Of a DNA stretch of 57,716 nucleotides, positions 50,422 through 57,716 are shown piece after piece; position 1 is the stretch's first letter; each line of letters starts with the position of its first letter. The position numbers and the translations under genes were made by a program. The stretch is from Nitrospirae bacterium MYbin6 (GTDB taxonomy: Bacteria; Nitrospirota; Thermodesulfovibrionia; Thermodesulfovibrionales; Magnetobacteriaceae), in assembly GCA_002753305.1 (NCBI GenBank), contig PEAC01000009.1, forward strand, positions 1 to 57,716, read 5' to 3'. Below the pieces are notes generated by a model. The model was not told the origin of the DNA. It made no database searches and was given only the letters and a program-made list of their open reading frames with translations.

Positions 50422-51924
50422 TTGCAGATAAGCCTTATATCACCATACGGATCCCTCTATAACTCTGGCCTCAGGACAATATCATCCGTACTGAAAAACG
50501 CAGGGTTTAACACCCGAATGATATTCCTGCCCATGCCCTCTACCGAATCGGGATGGAATATATCGCCATTTTGCCATATTAAATACCCTGAGAGCCTGCT
50601 TGAGCGCCTTAAGGCCATGACAGCGGACTCTGCCGTAGTCGGCATCACCCTTATGGATAACTACATGCAGGCAGGTGCGCAGTTAACAAAGGCACTCAAA
50701 CGGGAGGATAATTTCATCATACTGGGCGGGGTGTTTCCGACATTGAACCCTGAAAAGGCCCTACAGTACGCCGACGCGGTCTGCATCGGAGACGGTGAAG
50801 ACGCGATGCTTGAACTTGTCCGGCAGCTTGACGCGGGTACTATGCCGGGGGCTATTGACAATATTTATTTCCACGGCGCAAGCTATCCGAAACTTGCGTA
50901 TATACATGATATTTCCACATTGCCCCTTCCAGACTACGGTCCAGAGGGGCACTATGTTTACGTCGAACACTCAGATGAAATACTATCTTTTAAATCATTG
51001 GACGATTATAAACCATTCATGTCCTTCTGGCCCGACTCCAGCACAAAGGAACCCATTTACATATACAGAATGGAGACTGCGCGCGGCTGCCCCGATAACT
51101 GCACATACTGCGCCAACAATATATTGAAAAAAGTCCAGGCCCCAAAGGTACGCTTCAGGACAATAGAGCTCATAGAGGAGGAGATTCTCTGGGTAAAAGA
51201 GAAATTCCCCTACGTTACGGAGCTTTTTATCGAGGACGATTCCTTTATAGCAAGGAGAGACATTCGGCAGACGGCAAGTCTCTTTAAGAAGTACGGGTTG
51301 ACATTTAAGTGTTTTTTCGCACCTGTCTATTTTACGGACGAGCTTATCACACATCTTATTGAATGTGGGATGACGGCATGCCAGGTAGGGCTGCAAAGCC
51401 GCGCACCCAACACGGAGGAGATCTACCGCCGAACGGCCATTAACAGAAACATCGACGAGGTATTGAAGTACTTCACCGAAAAGCACCCCGGGTTTCCGCT
51501 AATCGTCGATTTAATCGTAGACAACCCCTGGGAAAAGGCTGAGGATACCTTATATACGATACATTATTTATTGGACAACATGCCAAAGAACACTATATTA
51601 GGAATCAGCTCCCTGGTTTTCTATAACTCAACGGCGCTCTGTAACAGGGCCGTCAAAGAAAACATTCTCGATACATCCACGGACTACCAGCTTAAGACAT
51701 GGCACTGGCACAGGCAAAACAGGATTCACTATACAACGCTCCTGCTGGTAATGCTCAAACTCCGCCTCCCCCGCATGTTGATAAGATTGCTTGCCTCTAA
51801 GCCCGTGGTGTTTTTACTGCAACGCAGCTTAATAACACAAAGGCTGATACCGGGGCTCGTTAAGGCCATAAAAAAACACTATCATATAGTAAAAGGCCCG
51901 AACATAAAGGATAGTAAATATTGA
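50422..51924 (+). CDS. B12-binding radical SAM protein
   Basis: 500 residues from TTG 50422, supported by AGGAGGG upstream. The N-terminal cobalamin-binding Rossmann-like part (about 1-140) includes IILGGVFPTLNPEKAL and CIGDGEDAMLELV. It is followed by the radical SAM core with the cluster cysteines CPDNCTYC (C223, C227, C230) and AxxVQ-like CQVGLQSRAPNTEEIYRR. Family members carry out methylations, cyclisations and lipid or secondary-metabolite modifications. It stands alone between uvrB and gspD, so no substrate is implied. The cobalamin genes in this window could supply its cofactor. Confidence 0.88.
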   Translation: MQISLISPYGSLYNSGLRTISSVLKNAGFNTRMIFLPMPSTESGWNISPFCHIKYPESLLERLKAMTADSAVVGITLMDNYMQAGAQLTKALKREDNFIILGGVFPTLNPEKALQYADAVCIGDGEDAMLELVRQLDAGTMPGAIDNIYFHGASYPKLAYIHDISTLPLPDYGPEGHYVYVEHSDEILSFKSLDDYKPFMSFWPDSSTKEPIYIYRMETARGCPDNCTYCANNILKKVQAPKVRFRTIELIEEEILWVKEKFPYVTELFIEDDSFIARRDIRQTASLFKKYGLTFKCFFAPVYFTDELITHLIECGMTACQVGLQSRAPNTEEIYRRTAINRNIDEVLKYFTEKHPGFPLIVDLIVDNPWEKAEDTLYTIHYLLDNMPKNTILGISSLVFYNSTALCNRAVKENILDTSTDYQLKTWHWHRQNRIHYTTLLLVMLKLRLPRMLIRLLASKPVVFLLQRSLITQRLIPGLVKAIKKHYHIVKGPNIKDSKY

Positions 51925-52008
51925 TTTCAAAAAACAGCTTCTGAAAAATCTATTTCAGCCACTTGATAATTGTGCGCAATTAAGTGTATTGTCTAGGACT
52001 CGACCAGT

Positions 52009-54450
52009 ATGATAAGAACTCAAAAAGGCAGGAAATACATAGTAACGGCGTTAATTACGGCAGCCCTGGTACTGTCGTTACTTTCTCAATCGCAAGGGCA
52101 GCAACAACCCCAGGGACAACCAACCGGCATTGCGCCGCCATCTAATGTTGCTCCAGCGGCAGTTCAGAACGTCCCGCGTGGGCTTCAATTGCCTAATCCA
52201 CCATCGCCTCTGCCAATGCCGCCTGGAATGGACAATATGTCGTTAATATTTCCACCGCCACCGCCACCGCCACCTATGTTGGCACCACCGGGTAAAGGTG
52301 TGCCCGCTGCAACACCAGCCCCCGACAAACCCGCATCAAAGGTATCAGATAATAAAACCCCTGTGGCTATGCCAACTCCATCGCCACAGCCTAAGGCCTC
52401 AATGCCGTTGGTTCAACACTCAGGCCCAAATAACGTCAGCCTTGCCTTTGATGACGCCGATATCTTTGAAATCGCACACACGGTTTTTGGTGAAATCCTC
52501 AAGGTGAACTACTTAATCGACCCGCGCGTTAAGGGCAGAATTACCTTTAAGACCGTACGGCCAATCTCCAGCAGCGATGTTCTACCCATTATGTCGACAA
52601 TTTTCAGGCTTAACAGTGTCAGTATTATGGAGGAAAACAGCCTCTACAGGATTATCCCCCTTGCAGATATAACTAAAGAACCCGTCGGGGTCAGATATGG
52701 AAAGGATGTGAAAAGCGCCACACCCAGGGGATTTTCGATAATTCAAATAGTGCCTCTGAACTTTATGAGCTCCAAGGAGATGGTAGAAATTCTCACGCCC
52801 TTTCTATCCACCGGCGCGGTTATTAAAGAAGTCCCCGGCAAGAACTGCCTGATTATCTCAGACACAGACGAAAACATGCAACGCCTCCTGCAAATAATCA
52901 ACATATTCGACGACGATGCGTTCAAAGACGTGAAGGTGGAATTGTTCGTGTTTAAAAATCTCAGCATTAAAGATGCCATTGATGACCTGAAAAACACCTT
53001 TCCCCTCTTTACCGCCACCACCAAGGACAGTTTAAAAATGAAATATCTGCCAATTGAGAGATTAAACGCCATCCTGGTGGTTGCCCCCGACGAGCAGTAT
53101 CTCAAACATTTTAAGAAATGGGTGGAGATCATAGATAACGTATTTGAAGGCGCCAAGCCCAGGGTCTATGTGTATTCCCTGCAAAACAGCCAGGCCGAGC
53201 ATATCATGTCAATTCTCTCACAGATATTTACGGATTCGGGGACCTCTAAGTCTTCTCAGGATAAGACCTCCGGCCTTACCACCACTGACAAGTCCACATC
53301 CACAAAATCAACGACGCCAACTTCATCGTTGACAACGTCAACCACTAAGACGGACGACAAAGATAAAAAGGACACGAAAAAATCCTCTTCATCCTCCGCC
53401 TCCGCAAGCGCCATAAACGTATCAAGCTCTATTCTCGTCTCGCCCGATACGAAAATCTACTATGACGACAAGCTAAACGCGCTGATTATCATGGCCCTGC
53501 CGAAGGACTATCTATACATAGAGGAACTGATAAAGAAGCTCGACGCGGTTCCCAGGCAGGTGTTAATAGAGGCCCTTGTCGTTGAGGTTAAACTAACCGA
53601 TGCATTGAAATATGGCTTACAGTGGTTTTTGGCCAATAACATAACAGTAAATAATCACAAATACACAGGTGCCACAATGGTGGAAGTGGGAGATAAAATA
53701 GGACTTACCTCACCGTTGTTTTCGACCACATCGGGGATTTCGTATGCCGTATTCAATGGCGCGGGGCTGTTGTCGGCCATGATTCAGGCCCTGTCGACAG
53801 AAACCGAAATCAGTGTCCTGTCAAGCCCAAATATCCTGGTTTCAGACAATAACGAGGCAAAAATCCAGGTAGGCGAAAAGGTTCCAATAGTAACCTCCGA
53901 TACCAACGTCACCGGCACGACAAACATACAACGCCAGTATCAATATCAGGATACTGGCGTAATCCTCAAGGTAAAGCCGCAGATAAATGACAGCGGCCTC
54001 GTCAAGCTCGACATAACTCAGGAGGTCTCAGACGTAAGCGAGACGCTGACAACACCCGGTGTCGACTCACCCACGATTAATGTCAGAACTGTAACCACCA
54101 ACCTCGTAGTACAAGACGGTTCAAGTATTGCCATTGGAGGGCTGATTCAGGATAAAATTACGAACGTCGCCCAAGGCATACCATTTCTGAGCAAGATTCC
54201 GATAATAGGCGGACTTTTCGGCTATAAAAGCAAGGAACACAACAGAACGGAGCTTATGGTAATAATTACCCCCCGCGTGGTAAAGAGTTTAGCTGAAGCG
54301 GCTACTATGACAGAGGCCTTCAAAGATAAACTCAAGGGCCTGCAAAAAATGCTCGCTGATGAAAAGAACGATCTGATGCCCGGATACAGCCCCCCAAAAG
54401 GCGGCAACCCCTCCGCACCACCGCCAACTGGGCAAGATAAGGAAAAATAA
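52009..54450 (+). CDS. gspD: Type II secretion secretin GspD
   Basis: 813 residues. An N-terminal hydrophobic signal (ALITAALVLSLLSQSQGQ) is followed by an unusually long Pro/Gln-rich region (about 30-135), including a run of eight Pro. N-domains (NVSLAFDDADIFEIAHTVFGEILKVNYLIDPRVKGRITFKT) come next, then a Ser/Thr-rich linker (about 405-470). The C-terminal secretin barrel has VPIVTSDTN, VGEKVPIV and LVVQDGSSIAIGGLIQDK, and ends in a Pro-rich tail. It forms the outer-membrane pore of the type II system. The partner gspG is 8 kb away; no other gsp gene is in the window. Confidence 0.93.
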   Translation: MIRTQKGRKYIVTALITAALVLSLLSQSQGQQQPQGQPTGIAPPSNVAPAAVQNVPRGLQLPNPPSPLPMPPGMDNMSLIFPPPPPPPPMLAPPGKGVPAATPAPDKPASKVSDNKTPVAMPTPSPQPKASMPLVQHSGPNNVSLAFDDADIFEIAHTVFGEILKVNYLIDPRVKGRITFKTVRPISSSDVLPIMSTIFRLNSVSIMEENSLYRIIPLADITKEPVGVRYGKDVKSATPRGFSIIQIVPLNFMSSKEMVEILTPFLSTGAVIKEVPGKNCLIISDTDENMQRLLQIINIFDDDAFKDVKVELFVFKNLSIKDAIDDLKNTFPLFTATTKDSLKMKYLPIERLNAILVVAPDEQYLKHFKKWVEIIDNVFEGAKPRVYVYSLQNSQAEHIMSILSQIFTDSGTSKSSQDKTSGLTTTDKSTSTKSTTPTSSLTTSTTKTDDKDKKDTKKSSSSSASASAINVSSSILVSPDTKIYYDDKLNALIIMALPKDYLYIEELIKKLDAVPRQVLIEALVVEVKLTDALKYGLQWFLANNITVNNHKYTGATMVEVGDKIGLTSPLFSTTSGISYAVFNGAGLLSAMIQALSTETEISVLSSPNILVSDNNEAKIQVGEKVPIVTSDTNVTGTTNIQRQYQYQDTGVILKVKPQINDSGLVKLDITQEVSDVSETLTTPGVDSPTINVRTVTTNLVVQDGSSIAIGGLIQDKITNVAQGIPFLSKIPIIGGLFGYKSKEHNRTELMVIITPRVVKSLAEAATMTEAFKDKLKGLQKMLADEKNDLMPGYSPPKGGNPSAPPPTGQDKEK

Positions 54451-54532
54451 TACGCCATGCCGTTAAGCTACTGTTTCACAGTGGCAGAAATATGTTATAG
54501 TTACATATAGCTATACTCCGAAGCCTTAAAAG

Positions 54533-54622
54533 GGAGGGGTGGCTGAGCGGTTGAAAGCGACGGTCTTGAAAATCGTTGTAGGGGCAACTCTACCGTGGGT
54601 TCGAATCCCACCCCCTCCGCCA
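54533..54622 (+). tRNA. tRNA-Ser (anticodon TGA)
   Basis: Acceptor GGAGGGG/CCCCTCC. Anticodon stem ACGGT/ATCGT with loop CTTGAAA, giving TGA. The long variable arm TGTAGGGGCAACTCTACC is typical of serine tRNAs. T-loop TTCGAAT. Discriminator G (54619) followed by an encoded CCA (54620-54622). Confidence 0.95.
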
Positions 54623-54741
54623 TAATAAACCTGTTTATTTTTTTAGTCAATCTGTGTTAATCTATAGCGTTGATGACACATTAATTCGTAACCATTGTAG
54701 CGAATGATCGCTGACAAGATACTTAAAAGGGGGACGGTCAG

Positions 54742-54951
54742 GTGAAAACTGAAACTATAACCTTAAACGCCGATGAAGACCTGAGAGTTCATATAGACGC
54801 AAAAGGGCATGTCGATATCAGGACATATGCCTACGACGCAAAAGGAAATCCTAAATCGACACGACGGGGTGTTTCGATACCGCCTGCTATATTAGATGAA
54901 TTATTGGAGATCCTCAAAAAGGCAAAGAAAGAAATATCAGCTAAGACATAA
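54742..54951 (+). CDS. PC4/p15-like single-strand DNA-binding protein
   Basis: 69 residues from GTG, with GGGGGA about 12 nt upstream. The pattern DIRTYAYDAKGNPKSTRRGVSIPPAILDELLEILKKA fits the compact PC4-like domain: beta strands with WRxx-like RTYAYD, then GVSIP and a C-terminal helix. Bacterial members bind single-stranded DNA. It lies 120 bp downstream of tRNA-Ser and converges with the mutase gene. Confidence 0.7.
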   Translation: MKTETITLNADEDLRVHIDAKGHVDIRTYAYDAKGNPKSTRRGVSIPPAILDELLEILKKAKKEISAKT

Positions 54952-54955
54952 TTAG

Positions 54956-56647
54956 TCATGGTGGTAAAGTCAGGCGAAACGCTTTCTGAAGCTCTACGAT
55001 CCTTTTTTCTGCGATTGCCCATGTAGCGCCTTTTACCATGAAGTAATACTTGATTTTTGGCTCCGTCCCCGAAGGCCTGGCAATGGCCTTAGAGCCGTCA
55101 GAGAAAATAAACGACAGCACGTTTGACGGTGGAAGGCCTGAGAGGCCGGCTTTATAGTCTTTGACTTCCTGAATTTGTAGTCCACCAAGCGCATTTTGCG
55201 GGTCAGTCCTTAGCGCGTCCATAATCATGGCAATACTCTCATGCCCCTCTTGCCCTTTCATTGTGGCAGAGACGAGTGATTCATGATAATAACCATACTT
55301 GCTGTAAATAGACTGGAGCCTCTCGTAAAGAGACGACCCAAGCGATTTATAATACGAGGCCATCTCACATATCAGACCAGCCGCAAGGACGGCATCCTTG
55401 TCCCGCGCGTATGTGCCGCGCAAGTAGCCATATGACTCCTCAGCCCCAAAGATGAAATCCCTGTCGGGGTTGTCCTTAATCCACTGTCCAATGTACTTAA
55501 ACCCCGTCAGAAGCTCTACGCACCGGACTGAATAATCATCGCATATTTCTTTAATCAAATCCGTGGTGACAATTGTCTTCACAACCGACGCCCTGTTTCT
55601 CTGTAACAGACCGGCATCTGAGAGGCCGGCCAAGATATAGTCCGTAAGCAGCGCCCCCACCTGGTTGCCATTTAGCAGGACAAGTTCAGAGTTTATATCT
55701 CTTACGGCAACGCCAATCCTGTCGCAGTCCGGGTCGGTGGCAAGGACGATGTCTGCTTTTGCCCTTGTGGCGTACTGAAGCGCGATTGTAAAGGTTTCCC
55801 TCTCTTCGGGATTAGGCACTCTCACAGTAGGAAAGCTGCCATCCGGCACTATCTGCTCTTCTACGAGGCAGAGGTTGCCCGCGGTAAACCCCTTTCTTTT
55901 GAGCATCTCGGGGATTAGCCTGTACCCCGCGCCGTGCAGGGGTGTATAGACAATCATAATGTTGCCGCTAACGGGGCGAATCGACTGCCTCAGGATTTCA
56001 TTTAAATATGCCTCGTCAATTTCACTGCCCACAAGTTCAATTAATCCACTCGATAAGGCATCCTCAAAAGGCATAACCGGTATACCTGAGATGTCCGTTA
56101 TGTTGTTAACCTCTCTTATGATGTTTAAATCATGTGGAGGGGTAATTTGCCCTCCGTCACTGAGGTATACCTTATAGCCGTTATATTCCGGGGGATTATG
56201 TGAGGCAGTGATACATACTCCGGCGGCGGCCTTTTTATAGAGTACGCAAAAGGACAACTCAGGCACCGGCCTGAGAGAGTCAAAAAGATATGACTTAATG
56301 CCATTGGCGGCAAACACACGGGCCGTCTCTCTTGCAAAAACCTCGGAGTTATGCCTTGAGTCAAAGGCAATGCAGACGGAAATCCCCTTGCCCTTATTCA
56401 AACTCAACAGATACCTTGCCAACCCGCAGGTTGCAATTCGTACCGTATAGAAATTCATTCTGTTTGTCCCCGCGCCAAGTATCCCGCGAAGGCCACCCGT
56501 ACCGAACTCCAGCTGCCTGTAAAACCTGTCCGCCAATTCGCCCATATTGGAGGCGTCTATAAGCTGTTGAACCTCCAGTCTCGTCTCTTCGTCAAACACG
56601 GGAAGGACAGCCCACTGCCTTGCCCTGTCTAAAACGGTTTCATCCAT
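54956..56647 (-). CDS. Phosphohexomutase (phosphoglucomutase/phosphomannomutase)
   Basis: 563 residues, the long PgcA/YhxB-type alpha-D-phosphohexomutase. The active-site Ser lies in CITASHNPPEYNGYKVY. The metal-binding loop is DPDCDRIG, the sugar-specificity loop GAEESYGYL, and the phosphate-binding loop near the C-terminus RPSGTEPKIKYY. It interconverts hexose 1- and 6-phosphates, supplying precursors for the surface polysaccharide genes. A strong AGGAGG lies 5 nt before the ATG. Confidence 0.95.
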   Translation of the reverse strand: MDETVLDRARQWAVLPVFDEETRLEVQQLIDASNMGELADRFYRQLEFGTGGLRGILGAGTNRMNFYTVRIATCGLARYLLSLNKGKGISVCIAFDSRHNSEVFARETARVFAANGIKSYLFDSLRPVPELSFCVLYKKAAAGVCITASHNPPEYNGYKVYLSDGGQITPPHDLNIIREVNNITDISGIPVMPFEDALSSGLIELVGSEIDEAYLNEILRQSIRPVSGNIMIVYTPLHGAGYRLIPEMLKRKGFTAGNLCLVEEQIVPDGSFPTVRVPNPEERETFTIALQYATRAKADIVLATDPDCDRIGVAVRDINSELVLLNGNQVGALLTDYILAGLSDAGLLQRNRASVVKTIVTTDLIKEICDDYSVRCVELLTGFKYIGQWIKDNPDRDFIFGAEESYGYLRGTYARDKDAVLAAGLICEMASYYKSLGSSLYERLQSIYSKYGYYHESLVSATMKGQEGHESIAMIMDALRTDPQNALGGLQIQEVKDYKAGLSGLPPSNVLSFIFSDGSKAIARPSGTEPKIKYYFMVKGATWAIAEKRIVELQKAFRLTLPP

Positions 56648-56674
56648 TGCAACCTCCTGGGAAATAGCGAAATA

Positions 56675-56703
56675 TTGACATTTTAATCGATTAAGGTTAT
56701 TAT
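56675..56703 (+). promoter_or_regulatory. Promoter of the small helical protein and possibly trpB
   Basis: Consensus -35 TTGACA (56675-56680), 17-nt spacer, -10 TATTAT (56698-56703), leaving a leader of about 75 nt before the ATG at 56787. It lies in the divergent gap with the phosphohexomutase gene. Confidence 0.6.
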
Positions 56704-56786
56704 AATCAATATTGCCGCAGGTGGGAAATTACTGCAAGCACTATGAACAGCCACAGATAACAAGCGCCACATAAGGAGGCAGCTAC

Positions 56787-57056
56787 ATGGGAGAGGACAA
56801 AGACGTTCAGACAGACTTGGCAAGCTTTATAGATTTCATAAAATCTTCCTTCAACGCAACCCTGGACAACATATATGAAATACAGGAACTCAGCGAGAAA
56901 GTCCTGGCCGAGATAGCAAAAAACGAAAAAATCATCCACGAAGGGGCGGAACAGACCCTGCAAAACTTCCTCAATACATCGAAAAAAAGCCGTGAAGAGT
57001 TTAAATCCGTAATGGAAAACGGGTTCAGGCAATTAGAGGGAATCCTCAGGAAATAG
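56787..57056 (+). CDS. Small helical protein, unknown function (phasin-like pattern)
   Basis: 89 residues, AAGGAGG upstream of the ATG. Almost wholly amphipathic helix with heptad-like spacing (DFIKSSFNATLDNIYEIQELSEKVLAEIAK) and a charged middle. Such profiles resemble small phasin-like proteins, but no defining motif is present. It is 45 bp upstream of trpB on the same strand and probably co-transcribed with it. Confidence 0.6.
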   Translation: MGEDKDVQTDLASFIDFIKSSFNATLDNIYEIQELSEKVLAEIAKNEKIIHEGAEQTLQNFLNTSKKSREEFKSVMENGFRQLEGILRK

Positions 57057-57101
57057 CATCAAAACATCCGGCGGCCCGTCCGCCCGAAGAATTAGAGGTT
57101 T

Positions 57102-57716
57102 ATGAAAAAAGGATACTTTGGAGACTATGGCGGCAGATACGTGCCGGAGACACTTATACCAGCCCTTGAGGAGCTGGAGACTGCCTTTAAAACCCTTAAG
57201 GCAGACAGTGATTTTCAGGCACAATTACAGCAGATTAACGCCACCTACATAGGGCGCCCCACACCGCTCTATTTTGCGGAAAAACTAACCAGCCAACTAT
57301 CCGGCGCCCGTATCTATCTGAAACGCGAGGACCTGGCGCACACAGGGGCACATAAGATAAATAACGCCGTAGGGCAGGCCTTAATGGCTAAGAAAATGGG
57401 TAAAAAAAGACTGATTGCCGAGACCGGCGCCGGGCAGCATGGCGTAGCTACGGCAACAGCCGCGGCCCTCTTTGGCCTGGAGTGTGAGATTTACATGGGC
57501 AGCGTTGACGCAAAAAGACAATCCCTCAATGTCTTCAGAATGAAACTCCTTGGGGCAAAGGTTACAGAAGTCCACCTTGGCTCACAAACCCTGAAAGACG
57601 CGATTAACGAGGCCCTCAGAGACTGGACTGCCAACGTAGACACAACACACTATGTGTTGGGGACGGTCTTTGGCCCACACCCATATCCTGCCATTGTGAG
57701 GGAGTTTCAATCAATA
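57102..57716 (+). CDS. trpB: Tryptophan synthase beta chain (partial, N-terminal 205 residues)
   Basis: Starts ATG with AGAGGTTT upstream and is open to the window edge. The N-terminus [25 protein letters not shown] is the TrpB start. [30 protein letters not shown] carries the lysine that binds pyridoxal phosphate, and [18 protein letters not shown] follows. It makes tryptophan from indole and serine. Trp genes before it are absent; the rest of the operon, if any, lies to the right. Confidence 0.96.
   Translation, partial: MKKGYFGDYGGRYVPETLIPALEELETAFKTLKADSDFQAQLQQINATYIGRPTPLYFAEKLTSQLSGARIYLKREDLAHTGAHKINNAVGQALMAKKMGKKRLIAETGAGQHGVATATAAALFGLECEIYMGSVDAKRQSLNVFRMKLLGAKVTEVHLGSQTLKDAINEALRDWTANVDTTHYVLGTVFGPHPYPAIVREFQSI

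Noticed and set aside
1..57716. CRISPR arrays, rRNA genes, transposases and phage modules
   Set aside because: No regularly spaced repeats, rRNA signature or transposase motif was seen on either strand.

Overview
The window looks like chromosomal DNA of a Gram-negative (diderm) bacterium. Type II secretion parts (gspD, gspG), a heptosyltransferase, an MlaD-type protein and a TolC/HlyD/RND pump all imply an outer membrane. Anaerobic-type cobalamin genes (cbiG), HD-GYP and HDOD signalling proteins and exopolysaccharide genes fit a free-living anaerobe or microaerophile. Protein style and gene order suggest Nitrospirota or a neighbouring deep-branching phylum; this is an inference without a database search. 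There is no rRNA, CRISPR array, transposase or phage module. Most of the window is core chromosome with a surface-polysaccharide patch at the left.

Layout. 1-1126: end of a zinc-ribbon membrane protein, a small gene that appears frameshifted, and AT-rich DNA. A tRNA-Ala(CGC) follows on the minus strand. 1563-9184: surface polysaccharide region with an SGNH hydrolase, a Wzz/GumC-like chain-length protein with a decayed kinase domain, a heptosyltransferase split by an 11-C tract, a pyruvyltransferase/GT2 fusion and a methyltransferase-like protein. 9324-10948: HD-GYP protein and a small orphan. 11105-16640 (minus): DNA methyltransferase - recA - recX - alaS, tightly packed. 16691-21446 (minus): cobT, cobU, cobJ, cobM and a cbiG-cobK fusion. 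Directly upstream on the same strand, 21483-27578, is a complete tripartite RND efflux system. 27623-30453 (minus): ABC-2 exporter, Nudix hydrolase and speD. 30463-33628: seven-repeat propeller protein, lipoprotein, PfkB kinase and a small orphan.

33873-43146 (plus): rpsU, a NIF3-like gene, dnaG (the macromolecular-synthesis operon, with an unusual insert and no rpoD following), a flippase-like membrane protein, tyrS, an HDOD protein, a small Cys-containing protein, an RlmB-type methyltransferase and a RegA/RegB-like two-component pair. 43171-54450: mlaD, gspG, a GT39-like membrane glycosyltransferase, a Ser/Thr kinase with a cyclic-nucleotide-binding domain, an ASCH-like protein, uvrB, a B12-binding radical SAM protein and gspD. 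54533-57716: tRNA-Ser(UGA), a PC4-like protein, a phosphohexomutase, a small helical protein and the start of trpB.

Themes. Several genes share a striking start arrangement: a TATAAT box only 5-7 nt before the start codon with no Shine-Dalgarno sequence. This suggests leaderless transcripts (SGNH gene, heptosyltransferase, DNA methyltransferase, propeller protein, dnaG). The homopolymer in the heptosyltransferase could be a phase-variation switch or a sequencing error. The methyltransferase carries an extra, probably inactive, nuclease-like domain and heads the recA operon. Several start codons were moved from the longest reading frame to a site with a clear ribosome-binding sequence.
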